This document shows positions 49,734-58,992 of a DNA stretch of 64,000 bases, one piece after another. Source of the stretch: Ancylobacter mangrovi. GTDB lineage: Bacteria; Pseudomonadota; Alphaproteobacteria; Rhizobiales; Xanthobacteraceae. Numbering within the stretch: the stretch's first letter is position 1; every line of letters begins with the position of its first letter. The position numbers and the translations under genes were made by a program. The DNA lies in contig NZ_JANTHZ010000001.1 of NCBI RefSeq assembly GCF_024752355.1, positions 806,001-870,000 on the forward strand, read 5' to 3'. Below the pieces are notes generated by a model, which worked only from the letters and a program-made list of their open reading frames with translations, was not told where the DNA came from and ran no database searches.

Positions 49734-51092
49734 ATGGCCAATCTATCGGGCAACGCGGCGTACTATGTGGCGGCGATCCTCATCGGGGCGGCCGTCGGGC
49801 TGGTCGGGTCCGCCTTCCATCTCGGTGTCGACGCCCTTGCCCATGGCTGGCCGTCCTTCCTCGACCACACGCTCGGGCTCGACGGGGTCACGCTCTACGC
49901 TGCCGCCGCGGTCGTCGCGGCCGTCATGGCGCTCGTCGCGCTGTGGCTGGTGCGCCGTTTCGCGCCGGAAGCGGCGGGCTCCGGCGTGCCGGAGATCGAG
50001 GGCGCGATGGAGGGCCTGCGCGAGGTGCACTGGCGCCGCGTGCTCCCGGTCAAGTTCTTCGGCGGCCTGCTGGCGCTGAGCTCAGGGATGGTGCTCGGCC
50101 GCGAGGGTCCGACCATCCATATCGGCGCCTCGATCGCCAAGGGCGTGTCCGACCTCATGGGCTGGACCGCGCGCGACATGCGCGGCCTGCTCGCGGCGGG
50201 CGGTGCGGCGGGCCTTGCCGCCGCCTTCAACGCACCGCTGGCCGCCGTGCTGTTCGTGATCGAGGAGACGCGCCGCCAGTTCCCCTACAGCGCGCGCACA
50301 TACATCGCGGTCGTGCTGTCCTCCATCGCCAGCGCCATCGCCACCGAATCCATCACCGGCAACGTGCCCTTCATGCTGCTGGTGGTGCCCGACGTGCCGA
50401 TGGGCATGTACCCTCTGTTCGTCCTGCTGGGCGTGATCCTCGGCGCGGTCGGCGTCGGCTTCAACCGCACCCTCGTCTGGTCGCTCGACACGGTACGCCG
50501 GATCGGGCTGCGCTGGTCGTTCTACATCTTCCCGGCCGTGGTCGGCCTCGTGGTCGGCGTGCTGGTGTTCGCGCTGCCGGAAGCCACCAAGGGCGGCGAG
50601 ATCCTCGCCGTCGAGCTCGCCAAGGAGGGCCGGCCGCTCGGCATCCTCGCGCTGATCGTGCTGCTGCGCTTCACCATGACCATGGCGAGCTACTCGACCG
50701 GCGTCACCGGCGGCATCTTCGCGCCGATCCTCGCGCTCGCCACCACCATCGGCCTCTGCTACGGCACCGCCATCGACACGGTGATGCCGCTGCCCGAGCA
50801 CGGGCTGCAGGCGCTCGCCATCGCCGCGATGGGCGGGCTGTTCTCGGCCACCATCGGCGCGCCCATGGTCGGCGTGGTGCTGGTGATGGAACTGACCGGC
50901 TCCTACGGGATCCTGGTGCCGGTGTTGCTCACCACCATCTTCGCCAACATGGTCGCGCAGTGGCTGGGCGGGCGGCCGATCTACGAGATCCTGCTCGACC
51001 GCACGCTGGCACTGGAAGCGCAGGCGAGCGAGACGCCCCCCGCCGCCCCGGCACCCTCGCCCGCGGCGGCACAGCCGCAGGAAGCGCGCTGA
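49734..51092 (+). CDS. clcA: ClC-type H+/Cl- antiporter
   Basis: Inner-membrane transporter of 452 residues with about 18 helices in the ClC fold. The selectivity motifs are GSGVPEIEGAM (near residue 83) and GREGPTIHIGASI (near 122) with the gating Glu, and GVTGGIFAPILALA (near 325). The proton Glu is in VIEETRRQFPY (near 180), which marks it as an antiporter rather than a channel. The C-terminal tail is Pro/Ala-rich without CBS domains. It functions in acid resistance or chloride balance. Confidence 0.93.
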   Translation: MANLSGNAAYYVAAILIGAAVGLVGSAFHLGVDALAHGWPSFLDHTLGLDGVTLYAAAAVVAAVMALVALWLVRRFAPEAAGSGVPEIEGAMEGLREVHWRRVLPVKFFGGLLALSSGMVLGREGPTIHIGASIAKGVSDLMGWTARDMRGLLAAGGAAGLAAAFNAPLAAVLFVIEETRRQFPYSARTYIAVVLSSIASAIATESITGNVPFMLLVVPDVPMGMYPLFVLLGVILGAVGVGFNRTLVWSLDTVRRIGLRWSFYIFPAVVGLVVGVLVFALPEATKGGEILAVELAKEGRPLGILALIVLLRFTMTMASYSTGVTGGIFAPILALATTIGLCYGTAIDTVMPLPEHGLQALAIAAMGGLFSATIGAPMVGVVLVMELTGSYGILVPVLLTTIFANMVAQWLGGRPIYEILLDRTLALEAQASETPPAAPAPSPAAAQPQEAR

Positions 51093-51215
51093 GGCGCCAC
51101 AGGCGGGCCGACGGCAAAGCGCCAGCCCGCGCACTTTCGACAGGCTAAGTTCGTTCCGAAAGTGCCGTGCCCGACCGTACCGTTGGTGCGAGGCAGCCAG
51201 CAGCGCGCGGCGCGC

Positions 51216-52961
51216 CTACTCCGCCGCGAGCGCGCCGCCCATGGAGAGCCGCGCCGGCCCCTCGGCCGTGCGCTCCAGCACGATGTGCCGCTCATGCAGG
51301 TCGAGCAGCGTCGAGCGGTGGCCGATCGAGACGATGGCGCTGTCGGCCAGCCTCTCGCGCAGCATGCGGTAGAGCGCCGCCTCGCCCGGCTCGTCGAGCG
51401 CCGAGGTCGCCTCGTCCAGCAGCAGCACGTCCGGCCGGATCAGCAGCGCGCGCGCCACGGCGAGGCGCTGCTGCTCGCCGCCGGACAGGATAGCTGGCCA
51501 CAGGCCGCGTTCGTCGAGCCGGCCGGCGAGTTCGGGCAGGCCCGCCGCCTCCAGGGCGAGGCGCAGCTCCTCGTCCGAATAGCGGTCCATCTGGTCGGGA
51601 TAGGCGAGCGCGCCGCGCAGCGAGCCGACCGGCAGATAAGGCCGCTGCGGCAGGGTCAGCAGGCGCGCCCCGGGCTCGACCGCGACCTCGCCATGGCCAT
51701 AGGGCCAGATGCCGGCGATGGCGCGCAGAAGCGTGCTCTTGCCCGCCCCCGAGGGGCCGGAGAGCAGCACCCGCTCACCCCGCCGCACGGTAACGCCGTC
51801 CACGGTCAGCAGCGCCTCGCCGCCCGGCAGGCGCACCTCGAGCCCGCTCACCGCCAGCGCGGCACCGTCGCTCGCGGGCACGCGGCGATAGCCCGAGCTC
51901 AGCGCCTCGCCCTGCGTGGTCTCGACCGAACGCTCGAAGCCGGTGAGACGGTCGACCACCGCCTTCCACGCCGCCAGCGTCGAATAGGCGTTGATGAAGA
52001 AGGAGAAGGCGCCCTGCACCTGACCGAAGGCGGAGGCGGTCTGCATGAGCTGGCCGAGCGCGATCTTGCCGCCGAAATAGGCCGGCGCCACCACGATCAG
52101 CGGGAACACCACCGACACCTGGCTGTAGCCGGCGGTGAACCAGGTCAGGCGCTTCTGGGCGATCATGATGCCCCAGAAATTGTGCACGACATGGGTGAAC
52201 CGATCGAGCAGGCGCGCGCGCTCGACCTCCTCACCGCCCATGAGCGCGATCTGCTCGCCATTCTCGCGCACGCGCACCAGATCGACGCGGTAATCGGCCT
52301 CGAAGCGCTGCTGGTCGAAATTGAGCTTCACTAGCACCCGCCCAATCAGGTGCGCGAACAGCGTCCCGAAGGCGGCATAGGCGAAGGCCGCCCACACCAG
52401 ATAGCCTGGAATGTCCCAGGCACGGCCGAACAGGTTGAAGGAGAAGTCGCCCGAGAGCCCCCATAGGATCACCGCGAAGGACACCAGCGTCATCACCGCG
52501 CTGAGCAGGCCGATGAAGATGGAGATGGTCTGGGAAACATAGGCGCTGATGTCCTCGGCGATGCGTTGGTCCGGGTTGTCGGCGCTGTCGCCCTTCAGCC
52601 GCATGCGGTAGTGGGTCTCGTTGGCGAGCCACGCGGCGAGGTATTTCTGCGTCATCCAGGTGCGCCAGCGGATCTCCAGCCATTGCCGCAGATAGATCTG
52701 GTAGACTGCGATCGCGATCGCCGCCGCGGCGTAGAAGCCGAACAGCCAGAGCTGGTGGACGAAGGCCGTCCAGTCCTTTTCCTGGATCGCGTTGTAGAAC
52801 GCGTTGTTCCACTCGTTGATCAGCACGCTGGCATAGACCCAGCCGACCTCCAGCGCGATGACGGCCGCGAGAAGCACCCCGCCCCGCCATTTGTCGTCGC
52901 CGCGAAAATAGGGGATCGACAGCCGCCAGACATCGGCGATCAGGGAAAGAATGGCGCGCAA
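51216..52961 (-). CDS. SbmA/BacA-like ABC transporter fused to ATPase (YddA type)
   Basis: Half-transporter of 581 residues. The N-terminal membrane domain has six helices of the SbmA/BacA type (INEWNNAFYNAIQEKDW, RQWLEIRWRTWMTQKYLAAW, NPDQRIAEDI, and KRLTWFTAGYSQVSVVFPLIV), unlike typical exporters. The C-terminal ATPase has Walker A GPSGAGKST (near 406), signature LSGGEQQRLAVARALL (near 491) and Walker B VLLLDEATSAL. Relatives include YddA and mycobacterial Rv1819c, which import hydrophilic molecules and B12. A homodimer is expected. BacA-type proteins affect peptide uptake and very long-chain lipids in rhizobia; this fused form's substrate is unknown. Confidence 0.9.
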   Translation of the reverse strand: MRAILSLIADVWRLSIPYFRGDDKWRGGVLLAAVIALEVGWVYASVLINEWNNAFYNAIQEKDWTAFVHQLWLFGFYAAAAIAIAVYQIYLRQWLEIRWRTWMTQKYLAAWLANETHYRMRLKGDSADNPDQRIAEDISAYVSQTISIFIGLLSAVMTLVSFAVILWGLSGDFSFNLFGRAWDIPGYLVWAAFAYAAFGTLFAHLIGRVLVKLNFDQQRFEADYRVDLVRVRENGEQIALMGGEEVERARLLDRFTHVVHNFWGIMIAQKRLTWFTAGYSQVSVVFPLIVVAPAYFGGKIALGQLMQTASAFGQVQGAFSFFINAYSTLAAWKAVVDRLTGFERSVETTQGEALSSGYRRVPASDGAALAVSGLEVRLPGGEALLTVDGVTVRRGERVLLSGPSGAGKSTLLRAIAGIWPYGHGEVAVEPGARLLTLPQRPYLPVGSLRGALAYPDQMDRYSDEELRLALEAAGLPELAGRLDERGLWPAILSGGEQQRLAVARALLIRPDVLLLDEATSALDEPGEAALYRMLRERLADSAIVSIGHRSTLLDLHERHIVLERTAEGPARLSMGGALAAE

Positions 52962-53152
52962 GAAAGCTACTCCGACGTCAAGGACCGGGGAAAACAGATG
53001 AGCAGGAGAGATCGGCGAATACTAGCCGCGCCAATATCAGCCGAAAGATGGCCACCGGATTAAACTTTGGAAAGCAATGACGTCGCGTCATCAGGCCTCC
53101 GGAGCCAGGTCCGGAAGGGAAGAACGAGGGTGGCGGGGAGCCGACATGGAAA

Positions 53153-53180
53153 GGGCGCCCGACCCTGCGGCCGGACGCCC
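53153..53180 (-). terminator. Possible terminator of the small exported protein gene
   Basis: A 9-bp stem (53153-53161/53172-53180), with one G-U wobble when read on the minus strand, is followed there by CC-free TTT. It starts 24 bases past the stop at 53205. The U-tract is short. Confidence 0.45.
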
Positions 53181-53204
53181 CTGTCGTCTTCGCCTGCGAT
53201 GGGC

Positions 53205-53450
53205 TCAGCCCTTCGGGCCGGCCGCCGGGCGCGGGGCGGGTTTCGCCGCCGGCTTGGCCGTGCCGCCGGCCGGTGCGGTCGGCGCCGGGCTCATGCCGTA
53301 CATGACTTTCCACGGCTGAACCGATTCATGCACGGTGCGGTAGAAGTTGACGCGATCGTCCTTGCTGCGCCCGCCGGCCGAGGCCGTGCTGACGCCGAAC
53401 GCCATCACGGCCGCCGTGGCCGCGACGGCGACGAGGGTTTTGCTGAACAT
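53205..53450 (-). CDS. Small exported alanine/proline-rich protein
   Basis: Exported protein of 81 residues. The signal peptide ends near STASAGG (residue 26). The mature part contains a folded-looking segment (RVNFYRTVHESVQPWKVMYGM) and a Pro/Ala-Lys tail. It lies between phnE and the SbmA-like gene on the minus strand, separated from phnE by 157 bases, so it is probably a separate unit. GGAG lies about nine bases before ATG 53450; upstream in-frame sequence to 53588 is not convincing. No family recognised. Confidence 0.65.
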   Translation of the reverse strand: MFSKTLVAVAATAAVMAFGVSTASAGGRSKDDRVNFYRTVHESVQPWKVMYGMSPAPTAPAGGTAKPAAKPAPRPAAGPKG

Positions 53451-53607
53451 TGAGGGCACTCCGTATGGGCGTGATCCGCCCCTCGGAGAGGGAGCTATGT
53501 GCACAGGGGCGCCGCCGGTAGACGGCACTTCATTGCGAAAACGCACGATGATGTAGGCGACGGGCGCTCTCGTGCACCCGCCCCCCAACCCGAACGTCGC
53601 GTTCGCC

Positions 53608-54429
53608 TCAGATGTAGCGCTTGCGGATGCGCTGGCTCAGCATGTCCAGCAGCGACACGGTGATGATCACCACGATCAGGATCGCCGAGGCCTGCGAATA
53701 CTGGAAGCTGCGCATCGTGTCGTTGAAGATCATGCCGATGCCGCCGCCGCCGACGATGCCGAGCACGGTCGCCGAGCGCACGTTCGATTCGAAGCGGTAG
53801 AGCGCGTAGGAGATCCACAGCGGCAGCACCTGCGGCAGCACGCCGAAGATGATCTCCTGCAGCCACGTCCCGCCGGTACCGCGAATGCCCTCGACCGGCG
53901 CGGGATCGATCGCCTCCACCGCCTCCGAGAACAGCTTGGCCACCACGCCGGTGGTGTGGATGAACAGCGCCAGCACGCCGGCGAACGGGCCGAGGCCGAC
54001 CGCGGCGATGAAGATCAGCGCGAACACCAGCTCGTTGATGGCGCGGCAGGCATCCATCACCCGGCGCACGCCGAATGCGACCCAGCCCGGCACCACGTTG
54101 TCGGCCGACATCACGCCGAGCGGGATGCCGGCGATCACCGCCAGCAGCGTGCCCCATATGGCGATCGCCAGCGTCTCCAGCATGCTGTCGAAATAGAGGT
54201 CCCAATAGGTGAAGTCGGGGCGCAGGAAGTCGGCGCCCAGCGTCGCCATGTTGCCGGCGTCGCGCACCAGCTGCGCCGGGTTCATCTCCGCCTCGTACCA
54301 GGCGAACACCAGCACGACGACCGTCAGCGCCGCCAGCACAAGGCGCGCGAGCCGGGTCGCCAGCGGCGTGACCGGGGGCGGCGGCATGGTGCCGGTCGCG
54401 ACGCGGTGGACGGCGTTGGAAGCGAACAT
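53608..54429 (-). CDS. phnE: Phosphonate ABC transporter permease
   Basis: Inner-membrane permease of 273 residues for phosphonate or phosphate-ester uptake. The core is [20 protein letters not shown] and [19 protein letters not shown], with the EAA-type loop [20 protein letters not shown], and ends SQRIRKRYI. It is the only permease of the phnCDE set here, so it would act as a homodimer. GAGG lies seven bases before ATG 54429. A 194-base gap containing a stem-loop separates it from phnD. Confidence 0.9.
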   Translation of the reverse strand: MFASNAVHRVATGTMPPPPVTPLATRLARLVLAALTVVVLVFAWYEAEMNPAQLVRDAGNMATLGADFLRPDFTYWDLYFDSMLETLAIAIWGTLLAVIAGIPLGVMSADNVVPGWVAFGVRRVMDACRAINELVFALIFIAAVGLGPFAGVLALFIHTTGVVAKLFSEAVEAIDPAPVEGIRGTGGTWLQEIIFGVLPQVLPLWISYALYRFESNVRSATVLGIVGGGGIGMIFNDTMRSFQYSQASAILIVVIITVSLLDMLSQRIRKRYI

Positions 54430-54513
54430 GGCGGGGCCTCGTCATGTGGGGCACGGCGGGCGCTGGGGGGCGCGGCGCGCGGGGGCGGCCGTCACGGGCC
54501 GGCCCGAAATCCG

Positions 54514-54549
54514 AAAAGATCCCGGAAGGGCGGGCATGCCCTTCCGGGA
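54514..54549 (-). terminator. Hairpin with U-tract between phnD and phnE
   Basis: A perfect 12-bp stem (54520-54531/54538-54549) with a six-base loop is followed on the minus strand by TCTTTTCGG. It follows phnD by 75 bases and precedes phnE by 85. It could attenuate phnE expression or protect the abundant binding-protein message from decay. Confidence 0.6.
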
Positions 54550-54623
54550 CCAGTCACGAGGGAGCGCGGACGGGCGGCCGGCACGCGTTACGTTGGCCGT
54601 CCGCCGCGATCGTGCGCCTCCGC

Positions 54624-55625
54624 TCACATGGCGGGGGTCGTTTTCATCTTCTGGTCGAGATCGGCGAGCTGCGCGTCGATCTCCTTCAGCTTGGCGGCCT
54701 TCTCGTCGGCCGAGAGCTTGTCGTCGTTCTGGGTCTTCACCCGGGTCTTGAACAGCTCGAGCTGGCGGATCGGGTAGAGCTGGGCGTTCGAGGAGGGCAC
54801 GAATACGCCCCAGCCGTCCGAGGTCTTGGCGAGCACGGCGCGCTGGCGGGCCACTTCCTCCTCCGGGCCGAGGCGGCCATAGGTCAGGAAGAAGGTGTAG
54901 ATCTTGGCCTTCATGTCGTCCGGCAGGTCCGCGCGCCACACCAGCGGGTCGGACGGGATCAGCGGCGAGCGCCACACTTCCTTGATCTTGGCGGCGTCGT
55001 CGGGACGAAGCTGCTTCAGGCGGTCCATCGACTCGGTGTTGTTGGTGGCGATGTCGACCTGCTTGTTGGCGACGGCGAGGGCGTTGCCCTCATGGTTCGA
55101 CACCACGACGCGCTTGTAGCAGCTGTTCGGCTCGATCTTGTTGAGCGCGAACACGTAGTAGCTCGGCACCAGATTGCCCGAGGTCGAGTTGGGATCGCCA
55201 TTGCCGAAGGTCAGGCCCTTCGAGCAGTCGACCACGTCCTTCAGATTGTTGACGGCGTTGTTGTCGACATTGGCGATGATGAGCGAATAGTAGCCCTTGG
55301 TGCCGTCCGGCTTGGTGGTCTGGACGAACACCTCGCCATCGGCGCGGTCCACCGCCTCCATGGCCGACTTGTTGCCGTACCAGGCGAGGTCGACCTTCTT
55401 GAAGCGCATTCCCTCGATCACGCCGGCATAGTCCTGCGCGAAATAGGCCTTCACCGGAACGCCGACCGCCTTCTCGAGATCCTTGAGCATCGGCTCGAAG
55501 CTCTTGGCGAGGCCGGTCGAGGATTCGGTGGAGATGATGCCGAAATTGAGCTGCTTCATCTCCTCGGCCGCCAGCGGGGCGGTCAGGCCGGCGAGCACAA
55601 GGCCGGCCGCGAGAATGCGTTTCAT
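54624..55625 (-). CDS. phnD: Phosphonate-binding protein PhnD
   Basis: Periplasmic binding protein of 333 residues. The signal peptide (KRILAAGLVLAGLTAPLAA) is removed near residue 20. Family motifs include NFGIISTESSTGLAKSFEPM, AQDYAGVIEGMRFKKVDLAWYG and DPNSTSGNLVPSYYVFAL, which form the phosphonate pocket. The C-terminal coiled segment (ADEKAAKLKEIDAQLADLDQKM) is typical of PhnD dimer contacts. It follows phnC by 14 bases. A lone phnCDE set may serve phosphonate, phosphite or phosphate-ester uptake. Confidence 0.94.
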   Translation of the reverse strand: MKRILAAGLVLAGLTAPLAAEEMKQLNFGIISTESSTGLAKSFEPMLKDLEKAVGVPVKAYFAQDYAGVIEGMRFKKVDLAWYGNKSAMEAVDRADGEVFVQTTKPDGTKGYYSLIIANVDNNAVNNLKDVVDCSKGLTFGNGDPNSTSGNLVPSYYVFALNKIEPNSCYKRVVVSNHEGNALAVANKQVDIATNNTESMDRLKQLRPDDAAKIKEVWRSPLIPSDPLVWRADLPDDMKAKIYTFFLTYGRLGPEEEVARQRAVLAKTSDGWGVFVPSSNAQLYPIRQLELFKTRVKTQNDDKLSADEKAAKLKEIDAQLADLDQKMKTTPAM

Positions 55626-55639
55626 GGTTGTCGCTCCTG

Positions 55640-56500
55640 TCAGGATACGGTCTGGGACGTTCTGGCGTCGGCGCCGGCCGGGGCCGTCACCGCGAACTGG
55701 CTCGGCAGGATCAGCTCCTCGGCGCTGGCGCCGTAGAGCTCGGTCAGGAACGCCGCATCGAGCCGGGAGGCCGGGCCGTCGAACACGACACGCCCGCCAT
55801 TCATCGCCACCACGCGGTCGAAATAGGCGGTGGCGTAGTCGACCTGGTGCAGCGAGACGACGAGCGCGATGCCGTGGTCGCGGCTCATCGTGACCAGCGT
55901 GTCCATGACCCGCTTGGCCGATTTCGGATCGAGCGAGGCGATCGGCTCGTCGGCCAGCACCAGCCGCGCGCCCTGCACCAGCGCACGGGCGATGGCGACG
56001 CGCTGCTGCTGGCCGCCGGAGAGCTCGCGGGCGCGCTTGGCGGCGTGCTGGGAAATGCCGACCTCGGCCAGCGCGGCATAGGCTGTGCGCCGCTCGTCGG
56101 CGTTGAACAGGCCGAGCGAGCCGCGCAGCGCGCTGATGCGCCCGAGCACGCCGACCAGCACGTTGGTCATCACCGACAGCCGACCGGATAGCGCGAACTG
56201 CTGGAACACCAGCCCGATATTGCGCCGCGCCGCGCGCACCTCGCGGGCGAGGCGGCCGTTCTCCTGCACCCGCATGCCGAAGGCGTGGACGGCGGCCGAG
56301 CCAGCGCCGCGCGCATCGGCAAGGACGAGGCCGGCGGCGAGGCGGATCAGGGTCGACTTGCCCGACCCCGAGGCGCCGATCAGCGCGACGCGTTCACCTT
56401 CGCCGATGACGAGCGAGACATTGTCGACGGCGCGAAGCTGCGGCCCCGCCTTCGCGCCATAGGTCTTGCTCACGCGGTCGAGTTGAAGCGCTGCCGCCAT
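55640..56500 (-). CDS. phnC: Phosphonate ABC transporter ATPase
   Basis: ATPase of 286 residues. Walker A is LIGASGSGKSTLIRLA (near residue 39), the signature LSGGQQQRVAIARALVQ, Walker B RLVLADEPIASLDP, and switch His in VVSLHQVDYA. It is the first gene of a minus-strand phnC-phnD-phnE operon, and a Pho-box-like array lies 48-87 bases upstream, so phosphate starvation should induce it. The family also includes phosphite and arsonate transport components; phosphonate is the commonest substrate. Confidence 0.93.
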   Translation of the reverse strand: MAAALQLDRVSKTYGAKAGPQLRAVDNVSLVIGEGERVALIGASGSGKSTLIRLAAGLVLADARGAGSAAVHAFGMRVQENGRLAREVRAARRNIGLVFQQFALSGRLSVMTNVLVGVLGRISALRGSLGLFNADERRTAYAALAEVGISQHAAKRARELSGGQQQRVAIARALVQGARLVLADEPIASLDPKSAKRVMDTLVTMSRDHGIALVVSLHQVDYATAYFDRVVAMNGGRVVFDGPASRLDAAFLTELYGASAEELILPSQFAVTAPAGADARTSQTVS

Positions 56501-56547
56501 CGGTCTCCCGCCGGCTGTTGAAGTCCGGTCTGGGGTATCGGTGCGGA

Positions 56548-56587
56548 ATGACGCGTGGATGAACCTTGCGTTACGTTTGCGTGACGC
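56548..56587 (-). promoter_or_regulatory. Pho-box-like array upstream of phnC
   Basis: On the minus strand four seven-base units are spaced exactly 11 bases apart: GCGTCAC (56581-56587), ACGTAAC (56570-56576), GGTTCAT (56559-56565) and GCGTCAT (56548-56554). The PhoB consensus is repeated CTGTCAT with four-base spacers, and these share the xxGTxAy core and phase. Position is 48-87 bases before phnC. Confidence 0.65.
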
Positions 56588-56729
56588 TCCCCGGCCGGCG
56601 CGGCCGCAGCGTCAACGTCCCGTTGAGCAGGCCGGCCGATGCGCGCGATGCTCTCATTGACCGCGCCGGCATCGAGGCGTCACAGTCGGCGGGCTGATGG
56701 AGGGGCATGGCGCCCCGCGGGGGAGGCTC

Positions 56730-57191
56730 ATGTATTACGCGATCATCCTGCTGACGATGGTGGTCCTGCCCATCGTCAGCATCTCGGCCGAGCTGGCGAC
56801 CACCACCGGCATCGGCGGCTTCCTCCTGGTCTGCATCAAGTGGTTCGCCTTCTGGGCGGTCGGCGTGCGGCTGCTGCTGGCCGGCCTCTCGCAGATCTGG
56901 AAGCCCGGCTTCACGCTCAAGAGCATTCTCGGCGTCGATGATCCGCGCGCCCATGTGATCGCGCAGGAGCTCGGCTTCGCCAACACCTCGATCGGGCTGG
57001 CGGGCCTGCTCTCCATGGTGTTCACGAGCTGGGTGCTGCCGGTCGCCTTCACCGGCGGCGTGTTCCTCGGCCTCGCCGGGCTCAACCACCTGCGCCGCCC
57101 CGAACGCAGCCTGCGCGAGAGCGTGGCGATGGTGAGCGACCTTTGGGGCTCGGCGGTCCTGCTGATCGCCTTCGTGCTGAGCCTGTTCTGA
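56730..57191 (+). CDS. DUF6790 family membrane protein
   Basis: Inner-membrane protein of 153 residues with four predicted helices (IILLTMVVLPIVSI, FLLVCIKWFAFWAVGVRLLLAG, LAGLLSMVFTSWVLPVAFTGG, WGSAVLLIAFVLSLF). The loop HVIAQELGFANTSIGLAG matches the DUF6790 pattern I know. GGAGG lies four to five bases before ATG 56730. It is divergent from phnC and convergent with the ETF-ubiquinone oxidoreductase gene. No function is established. The Pho box between it and phnC is oriented toward phnC. Confidence 0.78.
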   Translation: MYYAIILLTMVVLPIVSISAELATTTGIGGFLLVCIKWFAFWAVGVRLLLAGLSQIWKPGFTLKSILGVDDPRAHVIAQELGFANTSIGLAGLLSMVFTSWVLPVAFTGGVFLGLAGLNHLRRPERSLRESVAMVSDLWGSAVLLIAFVLSLF

Positions 57192-57201
57192 GGAAGCCCC
57201 C

Positions 57202-58914
57202 TCACATATTGGGATAATTGGGTCCGCCGCCGCCTTCGGGGGCGACCCATGTGATGTTCTGGTTGGGGTCCTTGATGTCGCAGGTCTTGCAGTGCACGCA
57301 GTTCTGCGCGTTGATCACGAACACCTCGTCCCCGTCCTTCTCCACCCACTCATACACCCCCGCCGGGCAGTAGCGCGCCGAGGGGCCGGCATAGACGTCG
57401 TGCTCGGACGCCTTCTGCAGCCCCATGTCGGCCACCTTCAGGTGCACTGGCTGGTCCTCCTCGTGATTGGTGTTCGACAGGAACACCGAGGACAGACGGT
57501 CGAACGAGACCACCCCGTCGGGGCGCGGATAGTCGATCTTCTTCGACGCCGCCGCCGGCTTCAGCGTCGCGTAGTCCGGCTTGCCGTGCCCGAGCGTGCC
57601 GAAGGGCGAGACGCCGAACAGCGTCTGCGCCCACATGTCGAGCCCGCCCAGCGCGATCCCGGCATAGGTGCCGAACCTCGACCAGAGCGGCTTCACGTTG
57701 CGCACCCGGGCGAGGTCCCGCCCGATGGCCGAGCCGCGCCAGCCCGCCTCATAGGCGGCGAGCTCGTCATGGGCCCGCCCCTCGGCCAGCGCGTCCGCCG
57801 CCGCCTGCGCCGCCAGCATGCCGGAGAGCACCGCATTGTGGCTGCCCTTGATGCGCGGCACGTTGACGAAGCCGGCGGCGCAGCCGATCAGCGCCCCGCC
57901 GGGGAAGGCGAGCTTGGGCACCGACTGGAACCCGCCCTCGGTGATCGCCCGCGCGCCATAGGCGAGGCGCTTGCCGCCCTCGAGCGTCGGGCGCACCAGC
58001 GGATGGGTCTTGAAGCGCTGGAACTCCTCGAACGGGGAGAGATACGGGTTCGCGTAGTTGAGGTGGACCACGAAGCCCACCATCACCTGCCGGTCCTCCA
58101 TGTGGTAGAGGAAGGAACCGCCGCCGGTCTTCGAATCCAGCGGCCAGCCGAAGGAATGCTGCACCAGTCCCGGCCGGTGCTGCTCCGGCGCCACCTGCCA
58201 CAGCTCCTTCAGCCCGATGCCGAACTTCTGCGGCTCGCGCCCCTTGGCGAGGCCGAAACGGGCGATGAGCTGCTTCGACAGCGAGCCGCGCGCGCCTTCC
58301 GCGAACAAGGTGTACTTGCCGCGCAGCTCCATGCCGCGGGTGAAGTTGCCGGTCGGCCCGCCGTCGCGCCCGACCCCCATGTCGCCGGTGGCGACGCCGG
58401 CCACCGCGCCGTTCCCGTCGAACAGCACCTCGCTGGCGGCGAAGCCCGGATAGATCTCGACCCCCAGCGCCTCGGCCCGCGCCGCCAGCCAGCGGCACAC
58501 CGTGCCGAGCGAGCCGACATAGGCGCCGTGATTGTTCATCAAAGGCGGCATCAGGAAGTTCGGCAGCCGCACCCCGCCGGCCGGGCCGAGCAGGTAGAAG
58601 CGGTCCTCGCTGACCGGGGTCTTCAGCGGCGGGTCGGGGTCCTCGCGCCAGTCCGGCACCAGCCGGTCGAGCCCGGCCGGGTCGATCACCGCCCCCGACA
58701 GGATATGCGCGCCGACCTCCGAGCCCTTCTCGACCACCACCACCGAGATCTCGCGGCCGCTCTCCTCGCCGAGCTGGCGCAGCCGGATCGCCGCCGAAAG
58801 ACCCGCAGGACCCGCCCCAACGATCACCACGTCATAGTCCATCCCCTCGCGGGAAGGCAGGGAGGCCTCGTCCATAATGTTCTCCGGCGACTGGGAAGAT
58901 TGGAGTTTTTCCAT
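57202..58914 (-). CDS. Electron transfer flavoprotein-ubiquinone oxidoreductase
   Basis: Membrane-associated iron-sulfur flavoprotein of 570 residues that moves electrons from reduced ETF to ubiquinone in fatty-acid and amino-acid oxidation. FAD binding is in DYDVVIVGAGPAGLSAAIRL (near residue 26); the quinone region includes GGFQSVPKLAFPGGALIG; the 4Fe-4S ligands are in ARYCPAGVYE and CVHCKTCDIKDPNQ near the C-terminus. ATG 58914 is chosen over a TTG at 58944. ETF genes etfAB are not in the window. It is divergent from the uracil-DNA glycosylase gene. Confidence 0.95.
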   Translation of the reverse strand: MEKLQSSQSPENIMDEASLPSREGMDYDVVIVGAGPAGLSAAIRLRQLGEESGREISVVVVEKGSEVGAHILSGAVIDPAGLDRLVPDWREDPDPPLKTPVSEDRFYLLGPAGGVRLPNFLMPPLMNNHGAYVGSLGTVCRWLAARAEALGVEIYPGFAASEVLFDGNGAVAGVATGDMGVGRDGGPTGNFTRGMELRGKYTLFAEGARGSLSKQLIARFGLAKGREPQKFGIGLKELWQVAPEQHRPGLVQHSFGWPLDSKTGGGSFLYHMEDRQVMVGFVVHLNYANPYLSPFEEFQRFKTHPLVRPTLEGGKRLAYGARAITEGGFQSVPKLAFPGGALIGCAAGFVNVPRIKGSHNAVLSGMLAAQAAADALAEGRAHDELAAYEAGWRGSAIGRDLARVRNVKPLWSRFGTYAGIALGGLDMWAQTLFGVSPFGTLGHGKPDYATLKPAAASKKIDYPRPDGVVSFDRLSSVFLSNTNHEEDQPVHLKVADMGLQKASEHDVYAGPSARYCPAGVYEWVEKDGDEVFVINAQNCVHCKTCDIKDPNQNITWVAPEGGGGPNYPNM

Positions 58915-58992
58915 GCTTCTTTCATGGAGCGGGCGTCCTGACAACCACGCGCGCGCCGGTTAGGATCAGCCTCATGACGAAAGAACAGCTTG

